A stretch of 61,901 bases of DNA, taken from the NCBI GenBank assembly GCA_964553375.1, contig CAZKKN010000005.1:1-61901 (forward strand), read 5' to 3'. Of this stretch, positions 33,705 to 42,859 are shown piece after piece. Positions within the stretch are counted from its first letter, which is position 1. Every line of letters begins with the position of its first letter. The translations under genes and the position numbers were made by a program. Source of the DNA: UBA9715 sp964553375. GTDB lineage: Bacteria > Actinomycetota > Coriobacteriia > Coriobacteriales > Eggerthellaceae. The notes below the pieces were generated by a model. It was not told the origin of the DNA, did not search any database, and saw only the letters and a list, made by a program, of their open reading frames with translations.

Positions 33705-35012
33705 ATGCCCTCGAGCGAAGAGGTGATAGGGCGGTTCGCTGAGCTGGGCGAAGATGGGCGCCCGGCGCGTCTGGGAGTGCTCGGCGGCACGTTCGACCCC
33801 ATCCACGTGGGTCATTTGCGCATTGCTGAGGAAGTGCGCGAAGCGCTGGGACTGGACGGCGTGCTCTTCATCCCGGCGGGGGATCCGGTTTTCAAAAAGG
33901 ATCAGTCAGTCACAGATGCCTTCGAGCGACTGGAGCAGGTGCGCTGTGCGGTGGCGGACAATCCGCGCTTCGACGTATCGCCGATAGAGGTCTTGCGCCC
34001 TGGCGATACCTATACGGTGGACACCTTGCGGCAGTTGCGTGGGATGCTTCCCGAAAACGTTGAGCTCGTCTTCATCCTGGGAGACGATGCGGCAGAGTGC
34101 TTGGGGGAGTGGAAGGATACCGCCGAGTTGGCGCGTCTTGCCCGCTTCGCCATCGCCGAGGGCCGCCCTGGTTCCCTAGATCACGAGGCGTTAAGGGAAA
34201 AGCTTGCTCGAGCGGGGGATTTCATCGTGGATTTCGTGCCGGTGAGCGCTTTGGACATCTCGTCAAGCGGTATCCGGAATCGACTCGCCCAGGGCGAATC
34301 CATCCGCTATCTCGTTCCCGAAGCGGTGCGGATGCGCCTTTTGAAGGCGCAGCAGGTGCCGAAGGGCGGCGAGGAGGGTGCGGCGGAAAGCGAGGAAGCG
34401 CTTTCCGATGAGTTCTTCGAAGCCCGCCGCAAGGAGCTTGAGGGGCGGGTGAAGCCTAAGCGCTACCGCCATAGCCTTGGCGTTTCGGAGACCGCCGGTG
34501 AGTTGGCCCGACGCTACGGCGTGGATGAGCGCAAAGCGCGGTTGGCTGGGCTTCTGCACGATTGGGACAAGGGGCTCGACGATGAGGGGATCCGAGCGCG
34601 CGTAAAGGAGCTTTCCTTGGAAGACGCGTTCGATCCTCAGGTGGTTGAGCATATGGCCAATGTGCTTCACGGGCAAACGGCAGCTTGCGCTTTGGGGCGG
34701 GAGTATCCTTGCATACCCCAGGATGTCCTTCAGGCGATCGATCGCCATACCGTGGCTGCCACCGACATGACCCCGCTGGATATGGTGCTCTACATAGCCG
34801 ATGCCGTGGAGCCCAACCGCCGATTCGGCCGCATAGATGAGCTTCGGGCCGCCATCGGCAAGGTGGATTTGGAGGAGCTTTTCTTTCTGACCTACGAGTA
34901 TTGGACCTATTTGCTTTTGGAGCGCCGCAAACCGCTTCATCCTGATACCATACGGATTTGGAATAGCTATGCCCCGCGTTTCGGGCGCAAGAAAGGACTT
35001 TCAGCGAGATGA
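33705..35012 (+). CDS. nadD: NadD-YqeK fusion: nicotinate-nucleotide adenylyltransferase plus HD-domain phosphohydrolase
   Basis: 435 residues with two enzymes in one chain. The N-terminal half (about 15-215) is NadD, with the nucleotidyltransferase motif GGTFDPIHVGHL and ISSSGIRNRLA, and makes deamido-NAD from nicotinate mononucleotide. The C-terminal half (about 245-430) is a YqeK-type HD domain: RYRHSLGVSETA, LLHDWDKG and YIADAVEPNR. YqeK proteins hydrolyse Ap4A symmetrically. In many Firmicutes the two are separate adjacent genes before rsfS; here they are joined by a short acidic linker. ATG directly follows the proA stop; it overlaps rsfS by four bases. Confidence 0.93.
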   Translation: MPSSEEVIGRFAELGEDGRPARLGVLGGTFDPIHVGHLRIAEEVREALGLDGVLFIPAGDPVFKKDQSVTDAFERLEQVRCAVADNPRFDVSPIEVLRPGDTYTVDTLRQLRGMLPENVELVFILGDDAAECLGEWKDTAELARLARFAIAEGRPGSLDHEALREKLARAGDFIVDFVPVSALDISSSGIRNRLAQGESIRYLVPEAVRMRLLKAQQVPKGGEEGAAESEEALSDEFFEARRKELEGRVKPKRYRHSLGVSETAGELARRYGVDERKARLAGLLHDWDKGLDDEGIRARVKELSLEDAFDPQVVEHMANVLHGQTAACALGREYPCIPQDVLQAIDRHTVAATDMTPLDMVLYIADAVEPNRRFGRIDELRAAIGKVDLEELFFLTYEYWTYLLLERRKPLHPDTIRIWNSYAPRFGRKKGLSAR

Positions 35013-35479
35013 GCGAACAACAGCAAGCCGCTATGGGAACGGATCCGCGCGAGTGGGCGATCATCGCCGCTCGCGCCGCCGATGAGAAGAAGGCAACCGA
35101 TATCGTTGTGCAGAAGGTGGGCGAGCTTATCGGGGTGACGGAGTACTTCGTCATCGTAACCGCGGCGAATAATCGGCAGGTGAACGCCATCATCGACGAG
35201 ATCGAGGAGAAGGAACGCACCCTTGCCGGGATAAAGCCCCTGCACCGGGAGGAGACATCGGATGGTTCTTGGGAGCTGTTGGATTACGGGGAGATGGTGG
35301 TTCACGTATTCCAGCCCGAGACACGTGAGTTCTATCGCCTGGAGGCGCTATGGAATGACGCCCCCCTTATGGATCTTGCTCAGGAAGCCGGAATAGAAGG
35401 GGCGGTTTATTCCGATCGCATCGCATCGCTCATGAAGTCCATGGCGGATGGGAAAGAAGCGGAGCCTGCGTCGGAATAG
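35009..35479 (+). CDS. rsfS: Ribosomal silencing factor RsfS
   Basis: 156 residues. The core (about 10-120) has the family stretches AADEKKATDIVVQKV, TEYFVIVTAANNRQVNAI, SWELLDYGEMVVHVF and YRLEALWNDAP. It binds uL14 on the large subunit and blocks subunit joining in stationary phase or starvation. The ATGA overlap couples it to nadD. A short unconserved tail ends the protein. Confidence 0.94.
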   Translation: MSEQQQAAMGTDPREWAIIAARAADEKKATDIVVQKVGELIGVTEYFVIVTAANNRQVNAIIDEIEEKERTLAGIKPLHREETSDGSWELLDYGEMVVHVFQPETREFYRLEALWNDAPLMDLAQEAGIEGAVYSDRIASLMKSMADGKEAEPASE

Positions 35480-35578
35480 TACTTCCGATTAGGCTTTTTC
35501 TGGAAGGGCTGACAGATTTCTAACAGATATGCCCTGAAATGGCTCCGGATCCTTCTTCAAAATGCTGAGATTTCCCCC

Positions 35579-35607
35579 TTGTTTTCGTCCGTGAGCTTCT
35601 CTATAAT
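35579..35607 (+). promoter_or_regulatory. Candidate sigma-70-type promoter
   Basis: TTGTTT (35579-35584), 17 bases, TATAAT (35602-35607). The -10 is perfect, the -35 partial. It would give a leader of about 38 bases before ATG 35652 of the large regulator gene. Confidence 0.6.
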
Positions 35608-35651
35608 TGCCGCTACCTATTCAGTTTCCGGGGGCTTGGGAAGGCCAGATC

Positions 35652-38219
35652 ATGGCTATCAACTTCATTGCCCGAGCTGCATGTCGCGGCACCCGCCCTG
35701 CTCAGTTCTCCGCCAACAACGACTACCGGCGCCCTGCGCTTATTGCGCGCCTGTTGAAAGAGCGCAATGTAGCGCGCTTCATCGTTGCGCCCTGCGGCTA
35801 TGGGAAAAGCTCGCTGGCCATGGAATATGCCGAGACGGTCTTCGATTGGGAGCATACGTTTTGGATTTCCGGTACAAGCCCCTGCTTCTTGCGTGACCTT
35901 GACGCGGAGGTCATAGAATCGGCCTGCAGAGCGGCCGATGAGCATGTGGCGCTGGTGGTGATTGATAACCTGCCCCGCCTCGATGACGAAAGAACCGAAC
36001 AGCTCTCCCGTCAGATCGATAGCTTCTTAGATGGCGGCATAGAGGTCATGATCACTTGCAGGCCTTCCAATGATATGCCAGGCCGCTTCCAGCAAGACCG
36101 CCTCTGTCTCGACGGCCGTGCGTTGCTGCTCGATGACGAAGAGCTTGAGTTGCAGCGCAGTCCCAATGAACGGCGGGATATCCCGGTGGGCGAGGTGCCG
36201 GAATCGCAGCGGATTCCTGCTTTGGTGTGGGGAAGGGATACGTCGGGCGCCTATCAGTTCGCTCGCAACATCTTGAGCGAGGAGCTGCCGAACGACATCC
36301 TTCTGACCATGGTCTCCATCCTGATCCTGCAAAGCGGGTCGCTCACGCTTTTGAACTCGCTGGTGAGTACCGACGAGGATCTGATTGAGAATCTGCGATT
36401 GAGCTATCCGCATCTGGGCATCTATGAGGAACTCGACGGCTTCGAGGCTTCTCATTTGGAGATGGAGGACCTCGCCGCTGCCCTGAAAGGGAGGCTCGGT
36501 GCGCTTGCAGACCGTTCTTCTAAGGAGGATAAAGGAGAGCTCGTTGCAGCCTGGGCAGCCGCGCTTTTGTCTGGCGGCAAGTCGTGGCGGGCCTGTGAGG
36601 TCATGCGGTTCTTGGGTTCTCGCCAGAGCCGCTGTGCCTGGCTTCGCGATAACATCCGAGCGATCATCGCTGGCAACTGCTTCTTCCAGGCCTATCTCAT
36701 CGTTCGCGACCACAAGGGCCTCACTGCGCCCGTGCGGTCATATGCGGCAGCGGTGGAGGCATTATGCCTGGTCATTTTAGGTCAGCCTGTTGAAGCGGCC
36801 CGTGAAGCCCAGAGCATCCTGCAAGGTCACAACCAGGTGGAAACCGCGCGGCTCCTCAGCGCCTTCGTGCTTTGGCGCGTCGGCGCCGATGAAGCCGCGG
36901 CAGCAGGGTGCGCGTATTTGCGCGACCGAGCCCAAGAGGAATCGTCCATCGCCCTCTCTGAGGCAAGCGATGAAACGCTGCTCGTACGTCTTTGGTTCGC
37001 CGCTCAGCGGGGGCTTGATGTGCTCCTACGGCTTTGGGAGCTCTATGCGTCCAACGGTGTATCTCGGGAGGTGTTGTGCCTGGGTGCCTGCTGGGCTTTC
37101 AGGCTCATGGGCGATTCGGAGGAAGACGGGGTAGATGCAGGGGAGAGGCAGGCGTTTCCTGAGGCGATGGAGGGTTTCGTGCGGCGATCCGTGTTGGAGC
37201 AGCCTTGCGACAGCATGGATTTCTTCGTGGCTTCCGCGGGTCTTTCCATGGAAGAGGCCCATGGCCGGGGCATCAGATATCAGGGCGATGCCCTAGAGGC
37301 GCCCATCGTGTTCTCGTTGCATCAGGTGGAGATGGCCGTCATGGCTCAGCGCGGGTGGTTCAATAAGCTTCAGCGCGCCGATCAGGCGAAGAGGAACCAC
37401 TGGCTCGATGGCCATGACCCCTATCTTACCCAAGCGATCCCCGCCGGTTTGGAGGCTGGTCGGCGCATCCCCACCTTGTCTTTGAAGCTCTTCGGCTGTT
37501 TTCAGGTGGTCATAGGCGACACCCCCATCGATACGAAGCATTTCAAGCGGCAAAACGCCCGAGCCCTTCTGGTGCTTCTAGCGGCGAATTTAGGCCGTGA
37601 GGTGCCCCGCGACCAACTCACCCAGGCCATGTGGCCTCAAAGCGATCCCGTTATAGCGCGTAAGAATTTCTACACCGTTTGGGCGGAACTGCGCCATGCC
37701 CTGGAGCTTTCCGATGGCTCGTGCCCCTATCTGGTGCGCCATCAGTTCGGTTGCAGTTTGAATCAGCGCTACGTGCGCAGCGATGTGGCTCGATTGGCGG
37801 AGATCTGCCGGGAGCTGCTCTTCAGCAATTCCACCATGGCGGAATGGGAGAGCCTCTATGAGGAGATAGACCGCGATTTCTCTGGCGATCTCATGCCGTT
37901 CGAATATAAGAATCCGCTCATCATCGCCGCACGCAACGAATACAGAACACGTCTGGTCGATGCCCTGGTGGCAGCCACGGCGAATCTGGCTGGCTCCGGG
38001 CATCCGGAATGGAGCATCTGGTATGCGCGTTTGGCATTAGCCCACGATGAGACACGGGAGGATGCCTGGCTTGCCCTCATGCGCGCCCAGGTGGCCAGCA
38101 ACCAGCGTACCGCCGCCATGATGACCTATCTGAAATGCCGGAAGGTCCTCGATGAGCAACTGGGCATCGACCCCTCACCGGAAACGGCCTCGGTTTATCA
38201 GAGCCTGCTCACCAACTAG
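35652..38219 (+). CDS. STAND ATPase-SARP type transcriptional regulator with BTAD domain
   Basis: 855 residues. An N-terminal AAA/STAND ATPase shows Walker A APCGYGKSS (about 45-53) and Walker B VALVVIDNLPRLDD, as in MalT-like proteins. A helical, TPR-like middle follows. At about residue 607 an OmpR-like winged helix starts (LKLFGCFQVVIGDTPI, QNARALLVLLAANLGREVP, QLTQAMWPQSDP) followed by a BTAD domain that ends ELGIDPSPETASVYQSLL-like. It lacks a LuxR helix-turn-helix at the end. ATG 35652 has GGAAGG upstream; the frame extends back across the promoter. Such signal-integrating regulators are common in actinobacteria; ligand and targets are unknown. Confidence 0.88.
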   Translation: MAINFIARAACRGTRPAQFSANNDYRRPALIARLLKERNVARFIVAPCGYGKSSLAMEYAETVFDWEHTFWISGTSPCFLRDLDAEVIESACRAADEHVALVVIDNLPRLDDERTEQLSRQIDSFLDGGIEVMITCRPSNDMPGRFQQDRLCLDGRALLLDDEELELQRSPNERRDIPVGEVPESQRIPALVWGRDTSGAYQFARNILSEELPNDILLTMVSILILQSGSLTLLNSLVSTDEDLIENLRLSYPHLGIYEELDGFEASHLEMEDLAAALKGRLGALADRSSKEDKGELVAAWAAALLSGGKSWRACEVMRFLGSRQSRCAWLRDNIRAIIAGNCFFQAYLIVRDHKGLTAPVRSYAAAVEALCLVILGQPVEAAREAQSILQGHNQVETARLLSAFVLWRVGADEAAAAGCAYLRDRAQEESSIALSEASDETLLVRLWFAAQRGLDVLLRLWELYASNGVSREVLCLGACWAFRLMGDSEEDGVDAGERQAFPEAMEGFVRRSVLEQPCDSMDFFVASAGLSMEEAHGRGIRYQGDALEAPIVFSLHQVEMAVMAQRGWFNKLQRADQAKRNHWLDGHDPYLTQAIPAGLEAGRRIPTLSLKLFGCFQVVIGDTPIDTKHFKRQNARALLVLLAANLGREVPRDQLTQAMWPQSDPVIARKNFYTVWAELRHALELSDGSCPYLVRHQFGCSLNQRYVRSDVARLAEICRELLFSNSTMAEWESLYEEIDRDFSGDLMPFEYKNPLIIAARNEYRTRLVDALVAATANLAGSGHPEWSIWYARLALAHDETREDAWLALMRAQVASNQRTAAMMTYLKCRKVLDEQLGIDPSPETASVYQSLLTN

Positions 38220-38402
38220 CGAGGGGCTTGCGATAAACCAACGGGATCGGCAAATAAACGGTTCGTTGTCCCGGGCCTGGATATTGCGTGGCATAGTCCG
38301 GTATTTGCCGCCGTACCAGGGGAAATGCAATGGCATTATGGTAAAGTTGAAGGCTGAGCGAAATCGTAGAAACAGCTTACGAGAGATTGGATGGCACGAT
38401 AG

Positions 38403-41282
38403 ATGGCAGGGTTCTTTTCCAAATTGCTCTCCTTGGGCGAGGGCAAGCAAGTTAAGAATTATGAACGGGTAGTCCAGCAGATAAACGCCCTTGAACCGAC
38501 GATGCAGGCGAAAAGCGACGAAGAACTCGCCCGCATGACCTTGGAATTCCGCGAACGTCTGGAGCGCGGTGAATCCTTGGATGACCTGCTGCCCGAGGCC
38601 TTCGCTGCTGTGCGTGAAGCCAGCTCGCGCACGCTTGGGATGCGGCATTTCGATGTGCAGCTCATCGGTGGCATGGCCCTCAATGATGGCTCGATCGCCG
38701 AGATGAAGACCGGTGAAGGCAAGACGCTCGTGTCCACCTTGGCGGGTTATCTCAATGCGCTTCCGGGAGATAACGTGCATATCGTCACGGTCAACGATTA
38801 TCTGGCAAAACGCGATAGCGAATGGATGGGCAACCTCTATTCGTTCATGGGGATGAAGGTGGGCCTGCTCCAGAACGGTATGCGCCCCGAGTTGAAGAAA
38901 CCCGCCTATGCGGCCGATGTCACTTATGGGACGAACTCCGAGTTCGGCTTCGATTATCTGCGCGATAACATGGTGGTTCGCGCTGATGCGCGGGTGCAGC
39001 GCGGACACAAGTTCGCCGTTGTGGACGAGGTGGACTCCATCCTCATCGATGAGGCGCGCACACCGCTCATCATCTCCGGAGCGGGGAGTGCCGCTGCCGA
39101 TACCTACAACCAGTTCGCCCGTGCCGTGGTGGGGCTCGAACGCGATGTGGATTACCAGATGGACGAGGCCAAGCGCACCATCACCGCTACCGAGGCGGGT
39201 TTGGAGCGGATCGAGGGCCGGCTTGGAATCGATGACATCTATGCTGATACCAGCGGAACCCTTGCGAATCACCTGCAGCAGGCGCTGAAAGCCCAGTACC
39301 TCTTCCATCGCGATGTGGATTATGTGGTGACCGGTGGCGAAGTGAAGATCGTGGACGAGTTCACGGGCCGCATCATGGAGGGCCGGCGCTGGTCCGAGGG
39401 CTTGCACCAGGCTGTGGAGGCAAAAGAGCATGTGAAGGTGAAAGAGGAGAATCAGACCCTTGCCACCATCACCCTGCAGAATTACTTCCGTTTGTATGAG
39501 AAGCTTTCCGGCATGACCGGTACGGCCATGACCGAGGACTCCGAGTTCCGCCAGATCTACAAGTTGGCGGTTACGGCCATCCCGCCGAATAAGCCGGTTA
39601 TCCGCGCCGATCAAAACGACCAGATCTACCGTACGGTGGAGGCGAAGTTCAATGCTGTAGCCGATGAGATCGCAGCACGTCATGAGGCGGGGCAGCCATG
39701 CTTGGTGGGCACGGTTTCCATCGAGAGCTCTGAACGTTTGAGCCGGCTTTTGGATAAGCGCGGCATCAAGCATGAGACCTTGAATGCCAAGAACCATGAG
39801 CGTGAGGCTTCCATCGTGGCCCAGGCAGGCCGCGTGGGGGCTGTGACCATTGCCACCAACATGGCCGGCCGTGGTACGGATATCCTTTTGGGCGGCAACC
39901 CCGACATGCTTGCCGAGGAGATGCTGCGCAACCGCGGCTTCGATCCCTCGATCGACGAGGAGAAGCAAGCCCAGCTGCGCGGGAGCGCCGAAGAGGCGAT
40001 GGAGTCGGAGGACCCGCGGGTGCGTGCCAAGGCAAAAGAGCTTCTTGACCGCTTGGATGAAGCGCTGCCTGCACCTACCCGCGAAGCTGTAGAGCAGGCC
40101 CAAGCCGAGGCATTGGCCATCACCGAGCGAGAACGCGAAGAGGTTCGCCAAGCCGGTGGCCTTCTGGTCATCGGCACCGAGCGCCACGAATCGCGTCGTA
40201 TCGACAATCAGCTCCGAGGCCGTTCAGGGCGTCAGGGTGATCCGGGCGAGACCCAATTCTACTTGTCGTTGGACGATGACCTCATGCGCCGGTTCGGCGG
40301 GGATCGCATGGATGGCATCGCCCGCATGATGGAGCGCACCCAGCTTCCCGATGACCAGCCCATTCAAGCGGGTATGGTTTCGAAGGCCATTGAGAGCGCC
40401 CAGCGATCGGTGGAGTCCATGCATTTCGCCGCTCGAAAGAACGTCCTTGAATACGATGATGTCATGAACATGCAGCGTACGGCCATCTATGACGAGCGCA
40501 ATGCGATTCTGGATGGCAAGGACATGGGCGAGCGCATCCCGCAGATCATCTCCGATTGCGCCCAGGCGGCGGTCATGGATGCCTGTCCCGACAAGACCAC
40601 GAGTGACGAGTGGGATATGGCGGCCTTGGCCACTTGGCTCACCTCGATGACCGGCCGCGATGACTTCGTTTTGGACCCGATGGAATTCGACGAGGACCCC
40701 AATGCCCTGATGCAGGCGGTGGAGGATTTCCTGACCGAGGTTTACCAATCGAAGCTCGATACCGTAGGAGAGCCCATCATGCGCTCCTTGGAAAGCCAGA
40801 TCCTCTTGCGCATCATGGATTCCCGCTGGATGGCCCACCTCCAGGATATGGATTACCTGCGCACGGGCATCGGCCTGCGCGCCTATGCTCAGCGCGATCC
40901 CTTGACGGAGTACCGTGAGGAGGCCTATCAGGCGTTCTCCAGGATGACGGCTTCGATGTATGAGGATTATCTGCGCACGCTTCTGCGGTTGCAGATCGCA
41001 GGACAGCCGGCGAATGATGATGGGGAAGGGCAGCATGCCGATCCGTTGGCGGGGAAGAAGGTAAGCTATTCGAACCCCGAGGAGAATCTGGATGCGCCTG
41101 AGAAATCGGCGCCTGCGCCGGTGCGCGCACCAGGACCGGCACCGCAGCCGGCTCCAACGGGCAAGGCCAAGACCTACGTTAAGGATAAGGACGACCCCTA
41201 CGCCAATGTGGGACGCAACGACCCTTGCCCCTGCGGCAGCGGTAAGAAGTTCAAGAAATGCCACGGGATGTATCAGGAATAG
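38403..41282 (+). CDS. secA: Preprotein translocase ATPase SecA
   Basis: 959 residues, the motor of the Sec pathway. Seen are the Q/Walker A region MKTGEGKTLVSTL, DEVDSILIDEARTPLI, the preprotein cross-linking domain, ATNMAGRGTDI, GRSGRQGDPGETQFY and the C-terminal zinc-binding PCPCGSGKKFKKCHG. A Pro/Ala-rich linker lies before the zinc finger. Only one secA is in the window. The ribosome site before ATG 38403 is weak (AGAGATTGG further upstream). The 183 bases before it hold no recognisable promoter. Confidence 0.98.
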   Translation: MAGFFSKLLSLGEGKQVKNYERVVQQINALEPTMQAKSDEELARMTLEFRERLERGESLDDLLPEAFAAVREASSRTLGMRHFDVQLIGGMALNDGSIAEMKTGEGKTLVSTLAGYLNALPGDNVHIVTVNDYLAKRDSEWMGNLYSFMGMKVGLLQNGMRPELKKPAYAADVTYGTNSEFGFDYLRDNMVVRADARVQRGHKFAVVDEVDSILIDEARTPLIISGAGSAAADTYNQFARAVVGLERDVDYQMDEAKRTITATEAGLERIEGRLGIDDIYADTSGTLANHLQQALKAQYLFHRDVDYVVTGGEVKIVDEFTGRIMEGRRWSEGLHQAVEAKEHVKVKEENQTLATITLQNYFRLYEKLSGMTGTAMTEDSEFRQIYKLAVTAIPPNKPVIRADQNDQIYRTVEAKFNAVADEIAARHEAGQPCLVGTVSIESSERLSRLLDKRGIKHETLNAKNHEREASIVAQAGRVGAVTIATNMAGRGTDILLGGNPDMLAEEMLRNRGFDPSIDEEKQAQLRGSAEEAMESEDPRVRAKAKELLDRLDEALPAPTREAVEQAQAEALAITEREREEVRQAGGLLVIGTERHESRRIDNQLRGRSGRQGDPGETQFYLSLDDDLMRRFGGDRMDGIARMMERTQLPDDQPIQAGMVSKAIESAQRSVESMHFAARKNVLEYDDVMNMQRTAIYDERNAILDGKDMGERIPQIISDCAQAAVMDACPDKTTSDEWDMAALATWLTSMTGRDDFVLDPMEFDEDPNALMQAVEDFLTEVYQSKLDTVGEPIMRSLESQILLRIMDSRWMAHLQDMDYLRTGIGLRAYAQRDPLTEYREEAYQAFSRMTASMYEDYLRTLLRLQIAGQPANDDGEGQHADPLAGKKVSYSNPEENLDAPEKSAPAPVRAPGPAPQPAPTGKAKTYVKDKDDPYANVGRNDPCPCGSGKKFKKCHGMYQE

Positions 41283-41285
41283 CCC

Positions 41286-42377
41286 ATGCAAACCGACAGC
41301 CATGTTTTGGAGGCGCTTCGCCAGCGGGTGGAAGACGCCGAAGCCTATCTGCATATCGAGGAAAAGAAAGCCCAGTTAGCCGCCCTTGATGAGGAGATCT
41401 CCTCCCCGGGTTTCTGGGACAACGCCAGCCATGCCCAAGAGGTTTCGAAGAAAGCCGGGAATCTGCGTGATGGCCTGCGGGCCTACCAGGGCGCCCTTGA
41501 TCTTCTGAGCGACGCCCAGACGGCATTCGAGCTCGCGGAAGAGGATGAGGCGTTCGGCGAAGAAGCCGACGATGCTGCCGCAGAGCTCTCTGCGCTTCTC
41601 GATACCTTGGAAGTGGAGTCGTGGTTCAGTGGGCGTTTCGACGACGGCGATGCCATCCTAACCGTCAACCCGGGAGCTGGCGGCTTGGAGGCCAACGATT
41701 GGGCCGATATGCTCTTCAAGCTCTACACCCACTATGCCGAGGATAAGGGTTGGAAGGTGGATGTGCTTGATGTCACCTATGCCGAGGGCATCGGCATAGA
41801 TCGGGCGACGCTGCAGATAAGCGGCCGCAACGCCTATGGCATGCTGACCAGCGAGGTGGGTGTGCACCGTCTGGTGCGCATCTCTCCCACCGATGATAAG
41901 AAACGCCGGCACACCACCTTTGCGAGCGTGGAGCTTCTGCCGGTTCTGCCGGAGGACATCGAGGTGGATATAGATCCCAATGACGTCCGCGTGGATGTGT
42001 ATCGCTCCAGCGGACCCGGGGGCCAGTGCGTGAACACCACCGATTCCGCCGTGCGCCTCACCCATGAGCCTACGGGCATCGTGGTTACCTGCCAGAATCA
42101 GAAGTCGCAGTTGCAGAACAAGGAAGCGGCTTTCCGTGTTTTGAAGGCGAAGCTCTATGAGCTTGAAGAGCGCAAACGTCAGGAAGAGATCGACGCCCTG
42201 CGCGGTGAGCGCATGGACAATTCCTTCGGAAGCCAGATACGCAACTATGTGCTGTATCCTTACCAACTCGTGAAGGATCTGCGCAGCGGCGTGGAGACCG
42301 GCGATGTAGATGGCGTGCTTGCCGGTCATATAGATGATTTCGTCATCGGGTATCACAAGTGGAGGACCTCGCAATAG
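41286..42377 (+). CDS. prfB: Peptide chain release factor 2, SPT variant, no programmed frameshift
   Basis: 363 residues, releases peptides at UGA and UAA. It has GGQ in YRSSGPGGQCVNTTDSAVRL and the C-terminal YVLYPYQLVKDLR typical of actinobacterial RF2. The tripeptide that reads the stop codon is normally SPF in RF2; here it is S200-P201-T202 (VRISPTDDKKRRH). RF1 has PxT, so this is a mixed look, although overall sequence (VKDLR, C-terminal ending) is RF2. The reading frame is continuous from ATG 41286: the early in-frame UGA and +1 frameshift site of E. coli-type prfB are absent. It follows secA by three bases, as in many Gram-positive genomes. Confidence 0.93.
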   Translation: MQTDSHVLEALRQRVEDAEAYLHIEEKKAQLAALDEEISSPGFWDNASHAQEVSKKAGNLRDGLRAYQGALDLLSDAQTAFELAEEDEAFGEEADDAAAELSALLDTLEVESWFSGRFDDGDAILTVNPGAGGLEANDWADMLFKLYTHYAEDKGWKVDVLDVTYAEGIGIDRATLQISGRNAYGMLTSEVGVHRLVRISPTDDKKRRHTTFASVELLPVLPEDIEVDIDPNDVRVDVYRSSGPGGQCVNTTDSAVRLTHEPTGIVVTCQNQKSQLQNKEAAFRVLKAKLYELEERKRQEEIDALRGERMDNSFGSQIRNYVLYPYQLVKDLRSGVETGDVDGVLAGHIDDFVIGYHKWRTSQ

Positions 42378-42390
42378 TCGCCCTGCGCAC

Positions 42391-42534
42391 GGCGCGGCTT
42401 CGGAGGGGCCATCCGGCACGTCCCGCTTCGCTGCTCGCACGCTGCGCGTGCTCGTGCGCTGCGCTACCTCATGCATCAGAAGAATGAGAGGATTGCGTTC
42501 GGAGAGTGCCGGATGGCCCCTCCGAAGCCGCGCC
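42391..42534. repeat. Long perfect inverted repeat
   Basis: The arm at 42391-42418 and its exact reverse complement at 42507-42534 are 28 bp long, separated by 88 bases. The same right arm recurs after the assembly gap at 42723-42750. The spacer contains a GC-rich stretch (42425-42468) that is itself close to self-complementary (GCTGCTCGCACGCTGCGCGT). It follows the prfB stop by 13 bases and precedes a toxin-antitoxin pair. Confidence 0.85.
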
Positions 42535-42777
42535 GGGCAGCTGCATCTTCGCTCGGTTAGGGGAAATCGGCACGTCCCGCTTCGCTGCTCGCACGCTGCG
42601 CGTGCTCGTGCGCTGCGCTACCNNNNNNNNNNNNNNNNNNNNNNNNNNNNNNNNNNNNNNNNNNNNNNNNNNNNNNNNNNNNNNNNNNNNNNNNNNNNNN
42701 NNNNNNNNNNNNNNNNNNNNNNTGCCGGATGGCCCCTCCGAAGCCGCGCCGGGCAGCTGCATCTTCGCTCGGTTAGG
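42414..42777 (+). repeat. Tandem repeat array, probably collapsed
   Basis: A 55-bp block at 42414-42468 is repeated at 42568-42622, and a second 55-bp block at 42507-42561 is repeated at 42723-42777. The order is block 1, 38 bases, block 2, 6 bases, block 1, gap, block 2. So the period is about 154 bases and the gap falls exactly where the next 38-base spacer should be. The true number of units is unknown. No CRISPR-like short repeats or spacers were seen and no cas gene is near. Confidence 0.8.
42623..42722. other. Assembly gap of 100 N
   Basis: Exactly 100 N, the usual placeholder for a gap of unknown size. Any reading frame across it is meaningless. It is bordered by repeat block 1 on the left and block 2 on the right. 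Confidence 0.99.
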
Positions 42778-42819
42778 TGAGACCGGCACATCACATTATT
42801 TAAAATATCAAAATGAATG

Positions 42820-42840
42820 TATAATGCATGCATAATGCAT
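42820..42840 (+). promoter_or_regulatory. Promoter -10 and probable operator of the toxin-antitoxin operon
   Basis: TATAAT at 42820-42825 overlaps a palindrome ATGCATGCAT (42824-42833) and two direct repeats ATAATGCAT (42821-42829 and 42832-42840). The region 42788-42840 is strikingly AT-rich. Toxin-antitoxin operons are normally repressed by the antitoxin at such overlapping palindromes. No good -35 box is visible. Confidence 0.55.
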
Positions 42841-42859
42841 CTTGCTATCAGGAGGGGCT

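Noticed and set aside
38220..38402. Promoter before secA
   Set aside because: TAAAGT at 38342-38347 has no acceptable -35 at 16-18 bases; left unassigned.
41286..41400. Programmed frameshift in prfB
   Set aside because: The frame is open from ATG 41286 with no in-frame UGA, so no frameshift is needed.
42391..42777. CRISPR array
   Set aside because: Repeats are 55 bp, few, with inverted arms and no unique spacers of equal length; no cas genes nearby.
42469..42835. Coding frames across the N gap
   Set aside because: They run through undetermined bases and consist of repeat sequence; no protein family visible.
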